Below, in pieces: positions 56,501-64,000 of a stretch of 64,000 nucleotides of DNA. The notes beneath the pieces were generated by a model. That model ran no database searches and was not told the DNA's origin. It worked only from the letters and a program-made list of their open reading frames with translations. The stretch comes from Bacteroidota bacterium. GTDB taxonomy: Bacteria; Bacteroidota; Ignavibacteria; Palsa-1295. Where the stretch lies: contig JAJPIO010000009.1 in the NCBI GenBank assembly GCA_021324735.1, forward strand, positions 514,510-578,509. The letters run 5' to 3'. Each line of letters opens with the position of its first letter. Within the stretch, counting starts at the first letter, position 1. Position numbers and translations under genes: made by a program.

Positions 56501-57495
56501 TAACTTTGCGGTGAAAGGGTAACTGTAACCTCTGGCAGCGTACAGCCGGTATCGACAATATCCTGTGTATAAAGGACACGTGGCTGCGGTCCGGTTGGAA
56601 GATAATTCGTCCCGCCATCCCACAGATATACTTCATTGCTATCACACACGATGAGATAGCGATTGTACTGCCCGAATGCGAACATTCGGCGATCGCCCAT
56701 ACTAAAGCCGGGTCCACCGATATTTTCCCAACTAACGCCTCCGGAGATCGAGCGCCAAATACTTTTGCGACTTTGCACGTACATTACGCCACGGTCGCCA
56801 CCTGCAAGAACGTCGTTAAAGCCGTTTCCAAAGTCATAGATAGGGATCCATGAGTCATTCTCATCTTTGAAGAGGATCGGCTCAGCGCCTTCGGATATTA
56901 CATAATAGAGTAATTGGCAAGTATCAGCAATACAAGAGTAGCCGCACGACGTAGGGAGTGGGTACAGGCCGATCGAGTCACCACCATCATAAGAGGAATC
57001 CGTATACACGGTGTCTTCCCAAGCGATCATGGCCTGTGCTGAGCGAGGATTACTTTGTGCGAACGTCGTCCCTCTCCGCATCCCGATGCCTCGGGAGTTA
57101 ATGCCTTTCAGTCCATTCCATGTGATATTAATATCGTCGGCGTGTGGATAGAGTGCAGAGGTCTTCTGCCAGTTGAGTCCGTGATCGCTTGATCTCCAAA
57201 TGCAGGTGACTCCGCTTCCGGCATAGAGACTATAGCCATCGAGCAGTCGCAAAGATTTAATGGTATCGATCGCTTCCGGGTAATGGCCTTCGGTCCAGAC
57301 TCCGTTGTTGTAATTATAGAGGCATCCTACACCGCCAACGACGCCATGCGCTGTATCCCAAAAGTAAGCGCAGCGCAGGTCGGTCCACGGTGGGAGATTG
57401 CCGATCCGTTTCCATATCTGGGTGCGAGCATTGGTCGCGAATAGCGAGAGCAGTACGCCGGCGAATACAAAGGAATAGCACTTCGAACGGATCAT
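53569..57495 (-). CDS. Large (~1.3k aa) secreted protein with ASH modules and T9SS type A C-terminal sorting domain
   Basis: Signal peptide MIRSKCYSFVFAGVLLSLFATNARTQ; repeated IRFEPRTKGMHSATLSFHV modules; C-terminal SLPSGTYYLRLSSGGHVTTRRIEIEK. Confidence 0.88.
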   Translation of the reverse strand: MIRSKCYSFVFAGVLLSLFATNARTQIWKRIGNLPPWTDLRCAYFWDTAHGVVGGVGCLYNYNNGVWTEGHYPEAIDTIKSLRLLDGYSLYAGSGVTCIWRSSDHGLNWQKTSALYPHADDINITWNGLKGINSRGIGMRRGTTFAQSNPRSAQAMIAWEDTVYTDSSYDGGDSIGLYPLPTSCGYSCIADTCQLLYYVISEGAEPILFKDENDSWIPIYDFGNGFNDVLAGGDRGVMYVQSRKSIWRSISGGVSWENIGGPGFSMGDRRMFAFGQYNRYLIVCDSNEVYLWDGGTNYLPTGPQPRVLYTQDIVDTGCTLPEVTVTLSPQSYTDTVRLHAYTLDNSTIEPVDTTIILPPGNTPVVIHYRTSVPYQQFSTTFYFKDTVTGRYNCGPFKYGEDRTINVRMPSYLQNILHARSIIDTTCSLDTMTVWFDMTTNPDTVRIHAYTNDGLYIEPADTMLIVPIGTGRYPIKYRAQLHPYQFASTFYFDDTVTGVYKCGFYEYATRDSSVVHLYPPPAPVKCSLKTPLKMSTCTDTKLPLVVKAPHTCDMLRIDSITWWDNTLKPQFDHYPPETLGPDEIDTFWVTLSALAPGIYNNVYYVHGVLTVVPQKYDTALTLSAIAAPAHNDVRVSVAPNVSLSNCHDSHVPLVLHGLSCDSVFFMSCTLTVDPLLQYTSNMTFSRMLSSGAADTMLLTFPPQDLNKSTMIYARFKGIYAGTSITFDTTVSIQVRFSSSASILIPDQPELDLGDVSLCAAPKDTVVPIHNFGCDTVVVRGDNTTWKAGWSASDPTFPIVLPPDSGFFVRVRFTPQTGSAPRQYVTFTFDAPGKPGETSVDMILNASTSYPAATFALTGTSLNAGALSSCFGDTTISTSISNVGCDTMVISNAQLNGDAAFAIEVIPDSLIAVNASTAFKIRFEPRTKGMHSATLSFHVQSKNGNDAGRDTTITIAGIGTATPSTVSLPITSITFPQHIAGCENDSATISLTNTSCKAIVIDSAILTSPSFSRRGPGGGPVGDTLTPNSTWVTTLLYLPQTIGDNSSSLRIFYHGDDGTEHDTAIALNATAIAPPSLAVYLHPGMLTAKDTGHVHIPIYAIGTGGTASLQSLALRSISFRLSMPADLLTPVAVTSTLDSGTPTLLADRSGANISIPLPPSFTPTTETEIARLDCEAYLTDVMSGKVALSGVATEPAPSKCYTLTSDTLTTMTFAYAPGCDDTLLSRVVNERIFKVESIVPNPAKNEIWVRILNFGDPVAGDLYDALGHHALGVSDVRSTSIPVTSLPSGTYYLRLSSGGHVTTRRIEIEK
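54442..54480. repeat. Palindromic element inside the coding sequence (ccccctcctt-gaa-aaggaggggg plus flank)
   Basis: Perfect 10-bp arms at 54457-54466 and 54470-54479; translated in frame as TSPSFSRRGPGGGPVG. Confidence 0.85.
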
Positions 57496-57650
57496 AGAGA
57501 CCGATTGAGCGCAGAGGTTTACAACACACGAACGACACACACGGATGGCAGATCAGCCTGCCATTCACATTAAAAGAACCATAGTTATGGCGAAATAATG
57601 CTCAGTTTACGAGCGGGATGACGCCGCCAGAGCCGGTAAAGGGTGATCGA

Positions 57651-58448
57651 TTATCCCTTGCCATGGCTTTGCCGCCAGAAGAGGTAATCCCGGCTAAGCT
57701 GGTGCTGCGGATCGAGCAAAAGCGCCTCCTGAAATTCCTGCTCTGCCGATTGCGTATCTCCGGAAAGATGTTCGAGAATACCTAAAAAGGCGTGTGCGTC
57801 CGGATTATTCGTATCGTGCTTTACGGAGGCTTCTGCAAATTCAAGCGCTTTCGGCAGGTCCTGGTCAGCGAGCGCTTTGCGCGCTAGTTCGAGGTTCGGC
57901 GCAGCCGCGCCGTTGGCATCATGCGTATCTAATTTCTCGCGGGACATCACGCGGCGCACCATCTCACGGACGTCGTTCGGCGAAAACGGCTTGCGAATGT
58001 AATCCGATACGCCGAGTGAGAATGCTTCGAGCAGTGTATCGATCGTAAGATAGGCGGTAATAACGATCGCGGCGGTATGTTTGTCATGCTCGCGGATCTC
58101 CCGGAGCATTTCGATACCGTTCATTTGCGGCATACGAAGGTCCATCAGGATGAGGTCGTAATGTCCGCTTCGAAATTTCTCGAGGCCCTCGGCTCCATCC
58201 GAGGCGGAATCGACTTCGTAATTGGCGGCAAGCAGCGAGTGCTGAACGGTCAACCGAATATTCTTTTCGTCGTCAACGACCAGGATGCGGCGCTTTTGCA
58301 TGGGTGATGTTTTAGTCGAACTGGTGACGGTAGCAGAGCTCGGCTGAGTAGGAGAAACGGCAGAAGGAAGAGCTTCGGCCGAAAAGACTGCACTCATTAC
58401 TGTCAAACTGTGAGCATCGTTTATAACGTCACGAAACATTCGCGTCAT
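57651..58448 (-). CDS. Response regulator: receiver domain plus TPR-like C-terminus
   Basis: RRILVVDDEKNIRL, LILMDLRMPQMNG, VITAY, K in RKPF; C-terminal KALEFAEASVKHDTNNPDAHAFLGILEHLSGDTQSAEQEFQEALLLDPQ. Confidence 0.9.
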   Translation of the reverse strand: MTRMFRDVINDAHSLTVMSAVFSAEALPSAVSPTQPSSATVTSSTKTSPMQKRRILVVDDEKNIRLTVQHSLLAANYEVDSASDGAEGLEKFRSGHYDLILMDLRMPQMNGIEMLREIREHDKHTAAIVITAYLTIDTLLEAFSLGVSDYIRKPFSPNDVREMVRRVMSREKLDTHDANGAAAPNLELARKALADQDLPKALEFAEASVKHDTNNPDAHAFLGILEHLSGDTQSAEQEFQEALLLDPQHQLSRDYLFWRQSHGKG

Positions 58449-58523
58449 ATTTCAAACTGCTATCGTTCACTCTATAAGCCGCCTATGCACGTCGTACTAC
58501 GGCTGAGCTTAAACGGCCATCCG

Positions 58524-60554
58524 TTATGCAAAAATAGTAGATGATTCGCCTCCGGCTTTGGAGGACGGTGTGCCACTATTACTTATCCGTTCATCGGTCG
58601 CCGAGCCGTTGCCTGCGCCATTACCGCTCGTGGTCTGACCAAGTGTTGCTCCGGAATGCTCGTCGATCGGTATTGTAAAAGAAAATTCGCTTCCCCGGCC
58701 CAGTTCGCTACGGACCTGGATCGTCCCGCCATGAGCCTGAACAATTTCCTTAGCAATTGCTAAGCCGAGGCCAGTACCTGCTTTGGCGTCCTTGGAGCGA
58801 ATGGCGAACCGCTGGAAAATTTTATTGACGAATTCCGGCGGAATTCCGCTGCCGGTATCACGGACGATAAATTTCGCGAAGCCCGGCTGGTCACTTGCGG
58901 TCGTTACGCCGATGAGTATTTCTCCGTTGCGGGGAGTATATCGCATGGCGTTCGAAATAAGGTTTACGAATACCTGCTTCAGCCGATCGGGATCGGCATA
59001 GACGATCGGAGTACCAGGGTCGAGCTCGGTACGAAGCCGAATTCCGGCTTCCTGAGCAGGGGCAATGAATGGCAATAGCAGATGCTCGAAGAATGGCTGA
59101 AGTTCGATCTTGCTCGAGCGTACTTCGAATTTACCCGATTCGATACGTGCAAGGTCCATGAGATCGTTTACGATACGGAGAAGCCGCTCGCTCTCCTCGC
59201 GTATCGCTTGCACGAATTGGTTTTGCACATCGGTGAGGGGACCAAGTGTAGGCTCGCCCAGTAGGTCCACGCTCATTCGGATAGCGGTAAGCGGTGTGCG
59301 AAGCTCGTGCGATACCATGCCGACGAAATCCGAGCGCATACGTTCCAGTTCGTGCGCTTGAGTTACATCTCGCAGCACGAGCAGAAATGCGACGGTGCCC
59401 TGCTGGTCGCCCGATTGGATCGGAATGATATCGCGCGTGAGATAGAGCTTCTCATTCTCCCGTGAGAACTCGACGATCTCGCTCCGATTACGCTCGCGCC
59501 AGCTTCCTTTCAGTGCTGCAACACAGAGTGACTCCAGTGCGGGTTTGTTCTTCGCAACATCGAGACATTTTCGGCCTTCCACATCGGTAAGCTCGAACAG
59601 GTCCTGCGCCTTCCGATTGATCGAAAGGATCGTACCATAGCGATCGATAAGGATCAGCGCGTCATCCATCGACTGCACGATGGATTCCGAGATGGCTTTC
59701 TCTTCTAAGATCTTTTTCAGGTTCAACTCTTCGAATTCGCTGAGCTGCTGTGCCATCACATTGAATTGCTCGCCCAATCGACCGATCTCATCGTTCGTTC
59801 GAGGGACGACCAATTGATTGAGCTCGCCGGCAGTGATCCGCTGAGTTTTTGTAGTAAGCTCGACGATCGGTAGTACGATGATACTGGCGAACCGGAAAGA
59901 GAAGAAGACGCAGACGAGTATTACAACGGTGCCGAAAATGATCACGTTAGTGCGAATGCGCCGCCCATCGTCCTGCGATACTTTCGAGAGCGCCCCCAGC
60001 GATGTCAGGTAGCTTCCCTGTACAAAATCCAACCGAGATTTTAGACTATCGAAGAGGGGATCGATCTCACTGACAAAGATCTCATTGCGGGCTTGTTGCA
60101 GCACTTCCAGTGATTCGGTTGGCTTCGTCGAATCGTTCGGAGCAATAGGATGGATCGACTGCAGTTGATAGTTCAGCTCATTACGTATCAGCGTTGAAAG
60201 ATGCGAGATCTGGTACAGTGACCGGTAGAGCGCCGGATCCGATGTCAGTGGCCCGGCACTCATCGAAATGCCGGAAAGAGCAGCAGCGCTGGCAGCTTCG
60301 GCTTGCTTAAATTTACTGGCGGCATCGGGATCGTCCGGTGTTAAGAGCAGCCGTGTAGCGCTCGAACGCAGGTGGCTGGTGGACGTGTCGAGCGTGTTGA
60401 GAGACCGCAGAATCTCGAATCGCTCCTGCAGCACGTCCGCGGTGCTGTTCTGAATATTGGAGAGATTGACAACGGCCCATGCACCGATAGCTCCCACGAT
60501 CACAATGACCAGGAGAAATCCGGTGAGAATCTTGGTGCGAAGGCTTGTAAACAC
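58524..60554 (-). CDS. Membrane sensor histidine kinase (HAMP-PAS-HisKA-HATPase)
   Basis: [61 protein letters not shown]. Confidence 0.95.
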   Translation of the reverse strand: MFTSLRTKILTGFLLVIVIVGAIGAWAVVNLSNIQNSTADVLQERFEILRSLNTLDTSTSHLRSSATRLLLTPDDPDAASKFKQAEAASAAALSGISMSAGPLTSDPALYRSLYQISHLSTLIRNELNYQLQSIHPIAPNDSTKPTESLEVLQQARNEIFVSEIDPLFDSLKSRLDFVQGSYLTSLGALSKVSQDDGRRIRTNVIIFGTVVILVCVFFSFRFASIIVLPIVELTTKTQRITAGELNQLVVPRTNDEIGRLGEQFNVMAQQLSEFEELNLKKILEEKAISESIVQSMDDALILIDRYGTILSINRKAQDLFELTDVEGRKCLDVAKNKPALESLCVAALKGSWRERNRSEIVEFSRENEKLYLTRDIIPIQSGDQQGTVAFLLVLRDVTQAHELERMRSDFVGMVSHELRTPLTAIRMSVDLLGEPTLGPLTDVQNQFVQAIREESERLLRIVNDLMDLARIESGKFEVRSSKIELQPFFEHLLLPFIAPAQEAGIRLRTELDPGTPIVYADPDRLKQVFVNLISNAMRYTPRNGEILIGVTTASDQPGFAKFIVRDTGSGIPPEFVNKIFQRFAIRSKDAKAGTGLGLAIAKEIVQAHGGTIQVRSELGRGSEFSFTIPIDEHSGATLGQTTSGNGAGNGSATDERISNSGTPSSKAGGESSTIFA

Positions 60555-60618
60555 CGTTCTATTGCTGAGCCTGTTAACAGGCCTGCGGTCAACTACTTAT
60601 ATGACACGGACCGAACTA

Positions 60619-61614
60619 TTAATGTGACGACTTCGCCGCCTGGCGACCTTCGATCATATCCCGAAGATGATTTAGAGAGTCGATCTTACGATCGATCGTC
60701 ATTTCGAATTCCGGTGCGTCCCAGTAGCCGCGGTCTTCGAAATATCCTTTGACTAAGAAATTATGCTTGAGTCCTTCCATGACCTCGGCAAACCGACCGG
60801 AACCCAGTGCGATCTTGGCTAAGGCATCATGAAGGTCGTACGATGACGTAATAAGATTTTCCGATGTTTTGCGAGCATTCTCGTAGATATCGTCCTTCGT
60901 GAGCAATTTCCCGAGGGATCCTTCGCCGCGATTGATCCGCTCGACAATATCATTAGCCGAGTTCGAAAGTTTGCTGAAATTGGTACTGAGTTGATCGACC
61001 GACTGATGAGCGGCTGCAAGCGTTTGCCGTGCTTCGGCCATCATCTGGTTCGTATTCTCGTACAACGAGTCATCATTGACAAGCCGCGCGATCGTACCAT
61101 TGCCGCTTTGCATGTGGCGCACAAAGTTCGTGGCTGCAAGGGCCAGCGAATCGAATTGTGAGACGGCGGCACTCAGTGTATCGTAGATCTTTGAAAAATC
61201 CTGAGGGGCAACACCTTCGATCGTACTACCCGGCTGAAGTGCCGCTGTCGAATCGCCACCCATCGTAAGAAATATTACTTTATCGCCGATAAGGCCCTGC
61301 GTGCTGATGACCGCCTTGGAATCGGTATGGATAAGCTTGAGCGCATCCGTGAGTACTTTTAGCGTTACGGTGACAGAGTCACGAGCATTGCGCGGTAAGC
61401 GAATATCCGTTACGCTGCCGACGTTAATACCAGCAAGATCGATCTCCGCTCCTTTGCGAAGATTACTCACCGTCGAAAAGCGCGCTTTCAATTCTGACGT
61501 AGAGGAGAACAGCTTCTCTTTACTTCCAAGATAGAAGATAAAAATAATAAGGACGACAAACGCCGCCAGTACAAAGATGCCGATCTTAAGCAACGGTACC
61601 GATTTGCGCTTCAT
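60619..61614 (-). CDS. MlaD/MCE family lipid transport protein
   Basis: N-terminal TM then ELKARFSTVSNLRKGAEIDLAGINVGSVTDIRL. Confidence 0.92.
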   Translation of the reverse strand: MKRKSVPLLKIGIFVLAAFVVLIIFIFYLGSKEKLFSSTSELKARFSTVSNLRKGAEIDLAGINVGSVTDIRLPRNARDSVTVTLKVLTDALKLIHTDSKAVISTQGLIGDKVIFLTMGGDSTAALQPGSTIEGVAPQDFSKIYDTLSAAVSQFDSLALAATNFVRHMQSGNGTIARLVNDDSLYENTNQMMAEARQTLAAAHQSVDQLSTNFSKLSNSANDIVERINRGEGSLGKLLTKDDIYENARKTSENLITSSYDLHDALAKIALGSGRFAEVMEGLKHNFLVKGYFEDRGYWDAPEFEMTIDRKIDSLNHLRDMIEGRQAAKSSH

Positions 61615-62456
61615 ACCGTTACCTCCTGTGGTGCCGAATGTTGTTCGATGGCTTTGATGATCTTATCGTGACGTGCGCGGTCCAATTGTGATGCAGAGAG
61701 ATATTCTCGAAGGAACGGGTCGTTCGAGGAGACGAAATCATTGAGCGTACCATCGAATACGACGAACCCTTCATTGAGCACGACGGCTCGATCTGCAACA
61801 GTAAAGGCGGTAGGAAGATCGTGTGTTACGACGAGCGATGCAATGCCCAAACGCTGCTGCAAACTTACGATCTCTTCCGCGATCGAAGCGGCGGTAAGCG
61901 GATCGAGACCGGTGGTCGGTTCGTCGTACAGCATCAGGTCTGGCTCGATCACGATCGAACGGGCTAAGCCGGCGCGTTTTTTCATGCCGCCTGAAAGCTC
62001 CGAAGGCATCTTATCCACTGCGTCTCGCAGGCCGACGATATCGAGCGTTTCCAGGATCTTTTGTTCGCGCTCCGGGGCGCTCAATTCGGTATGCTTCACA
62101 AGAAATAATTCAAGGTTCTGGCCGACGGTCATGGAGTCGAACAGAGCCGCTCCCTGAAACAAGAATCCCATCTCGGAGCGCAACGCCAGTAGTTGACCTT
62201 CGTTCATCGTTGTGACATCCCTATCGCGGTACACGACTTTACCGGCATTTGGCTTTAAAAGCCCAACAATGAGCTTTAGTAAAACGCTCTTGCCCGTGCC
62301 GCTTTTTCCCATGAGCGCAACGGTCTCGCCATGCCGTACCTGGAACGAGACGTCGCGAAGCACCGGCCGATCGAACGAGATCGATACACGATCGATGTGC
62401 AAGAGTGGCCCCGAATCCGGATGGACCTCTTTTTTATGATGATGGAACAGACTCAT
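61611..62456 (-). CDS. MlaF family ABC transporter ATPase
   Basis: GKSGTGKSVLLKLIVGLLKP; LSGGMKKRAGLARSIVIEPDLMLYDEPTTGLDP. Confidence 0.94.
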   Translation of the reverse strand: MSLFHHHKKEVHPDSGPLLHIDRVSISFDRPVLRDVSFQVRHGETVALMGKSGTGKSVLLKLIVGLLKPNAGKVVYRDRDVTTMNEGQLLALRSEMGFLFQGAALFDSMTVGQNLELFLVKHTELSAPEREQKILETLDIVGLRDAVDKMPSELSGGMKKRAGLARSIVIEPDLMLYDEPTTGLDPLTAASIAEEIVSLQQRLGIASLVVTHDLPTAFTVADRAVVLNEGFVVFDGTLNDFVSSNDPFLREYLSASQLDRARHDKIIKAIEQHSAPQEVTV

Positions 62457-63320
62457 TTACGATGGCCAGAGCATGAGAGTGATCTTAACGAAGAGGACGT
62501 CGAGCACGATGATGAGAAGCGAACTGGTAACCGCAGCATCGGTCGCCGAACGGCCCACACCTTCTGTACCTCCAGAGGAGTTATACCCCTCGTAACACCC
62601 GACGATACCAATAGTAAATCCGAAAAAGATCGTTTTGACGATGCCGGGCAGATAATCGCTGAATTCTACACTATTTACGACGCTGGTGATAAAGTGATTC
62701 AGTGTCATGCCGGCCTCGATCTTTTCGACGACCCAGGAGCCCACGAGTGCCAGCAGGTCCGCATAGATCGTGAGCACCGGTAGTGCGATCATGCACGCGA
62801 CCACACGGGTAAACACCAGCAATTTATAGGGATCGAGCGCAGCGACCTCCATGGCATCGATCTGCTCGGAAGCGCGCATCGAGCCCAGTTCAGCGCCAAT
62901 ACCGGCTCCGACACGGCCACCTAAAATAACGGAGATCAGCACCGGCGAAAGTTCGCGCATCACGCTAATGGCGACCATGGCCGGTATAAAGGCTTCCGCC
63001 CCAAACTTGATCATCGTCGGGCGGCTTTGCATCGTAAGCACGGCTCCGATGACAACGCCAACGACCGTTACTAAGGAAAGCGAGCGAAATCCGATCGCAT
63101 TGAGCTGGCGGATAATCTCTTTGAACTCGTATGGCGGTCGGCCCAGCGTCTTTATAAAGCGAACGGCAAAGAGCCAGAGTCCTCCCAGGAGTACAAGGCC
63201 TCCGACCCAGCGATCAACGGCTGAGGAACTGGGTTTCTCTTCGGTGGCGGGTGCTGGAGCGACTTCTTGTTCTGCCATGAATGTCCGGGTGAGTTTCGGA
63301 GCGTCCGTATTACGCGGCAA
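62457..63320 (-). CDS. MlaE family ABC transporter permease
   Basis: GAVLTMQSRPTMIKFGAEAFIPAMVAISVMRELSPVLISVILGGRVGAGIGAELGSMRASEQIDAMEV. Confidence 0.94.
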   Translation of the reverse strand: MPRNTDAPKLTRTFMAEQEVAPAPATEEKPSSSAVDRWVGGLVLLGGLWLFAVRFIKTLGRPPYEFKEIIRQLNAIGFRSLSLVTVVGVVIGAVLTMQSRPTMIKFGAEAFIPAMVAISVMRELSPVLISVILGGRVGAGIGAELGSMRASEQIDAMEVAALDPYKLLVFTRVVACMIALPVLTIYADLLALVGSWVVEKIEAGMTLNHFITSVVNSVEFSDYLPGIVKTIFFGFTIGIVGCYEGYNSSGGTEGVGRSATDAAVTSSLLIIVLDVLFVKITLMLWPS

Positions 63321-63463
63321 AGCAATGCGTATTCCAACTCTGCCGTTCCTGAGAAAACGGTATTACGATACGCAGAATTTCCTCCGTTTTTAATTCTATA
63401 GCAGAAAAAGGGTGGCAAAAAACCGTTAAATGGGTCTTTTGCCACCAATCGGTGCCCATCGTA

Positions 63464-63613
63464 CTATACAACCGTGCGACGGCCTCGAATAAGGTTGAGT
63501 ATAAAGAGGATGATAGCTACAACGAGCAGAATGTGAATCCAGTATGCTGCCGAGCCGAAGCTAATGAATCCGATCAGCCACAAAACCACGAGTAGTGCTA
63601 TAAGGAACCACAT
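63464..63613 (-). CDS. Small two-TM membrane protein (lmo0937-like)
   Basis: MWFLIALLVVLWLIGFISFGSAAYWIHILLVVAIILFILNLIRGRRTVV; ORF trimmed from 63733. Confidence 0.7.
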   Translation of the reverse strand: MWFLIALLVVLWLIGFISFGSAAYWIHILLVVAIILFILNLIRGRRTVV

Positions 63614-63666
63614 AAGATGTAAAAGATAATTGTGTGAAAAGACTGCAGCTTCTCGTAAGGCAAAAT

Positions 63667-64000
63667 TTACGCCGCAACCTCTTCCTTCACTCCGGCCTCC
63701 TGCGCTACACCGTATTCTTTCAATTTTCGCCACAATGTGGTGGTTGAGATGCCCAGCCGTTCACAGGTCAGCACTTTATTGCCATGCATCGAGTGGAGGG
63801 TCTCGAGGATATAACGCTTTTCAAGCTCATCCAATGTCGGTTGATCTCGAAGGATATCGCTTACACTGATCTGCGGCTCCGTCAGGTCCTTCGGGAAATG
63901 CTCGGAGCCGATGACGGGTCCTTCTGCAAGGATAACCGAACGTTCGAGCACATTCTGCAGCTCGCGGATATTACCCGGCCAGTCGTAGGCCATCATCTCA
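63667..64000 (-). CDS. Sigma-54-dependent regulator, C-terminal part (partial, runs off window end)
   Basis: MMAYDWPGNIRELQNVLERSVIL (AAA+ C-terminus) plus Fis-type HTH KVLTCERLGISTTTLWRKLKEYG. Confidence 0.93.
   Translation of the reverse strand, partial: EMMAYDWPGNIRELQNVLERSVILAEGPVIGSEHFPKDLTEPQISVSDILRDQPTLDELEKRYILETLHSMHGNKVLTCERLGISTTTLWRKLKEYGVAQEAGVKEEVAA

Overview
This 64 kb window is a dense bacterial chromosome segment. Gene content (type IX secretion C-terminal domains, GWxTD protein, fused CcoN/CcoO, choice-of-anchor/ASH proteins) suggests the Bacteroidota/Chlorobi/Kapabacteria area, but this is inference and I ran no search. Main blocks: (1) an F0F1 ATP synthase locus (atpZ/I-like, atpB, E, F, H, A, G) interrupted by a secreted-protein gene and a GWxTD gene, with no atpD/atpC nearby; (2) yggS, divIVA, an FG-GAP/ASPIC T9SS cargo, a GT2, an ileS with an altered GXHH signature, a histone-H1-like/DksA fusion, lspA and rluD; (3) an EVE gene, a PflX-like radical SAM gene, and a compact Ogg2-MutY-MutT oxidised-guanine repair cluster; (4) ASH-domain, PspC, nitrilase, orphan DNA methyltransferase and CTP-dependent lipid kinase-like genes; (5) a TolC/HlyD/MacB-type efflux operon; (6) tRNA-Glu and a cbb3 oxidase cluster; (7) a giant T9SS ASH protein, a receiver-TPR regulator plus histidine kinase, and MlaEFD. 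The most unusual signal is a set of intergenic elements made of short-period (7-9 bp) arrays in inverted pairs, or paired covarying hairpins. Several fill the gap from one gene's stop codon to the next gene's start codon. One palindromic element lies in frame inside a 1.3k-residue coding sequence.
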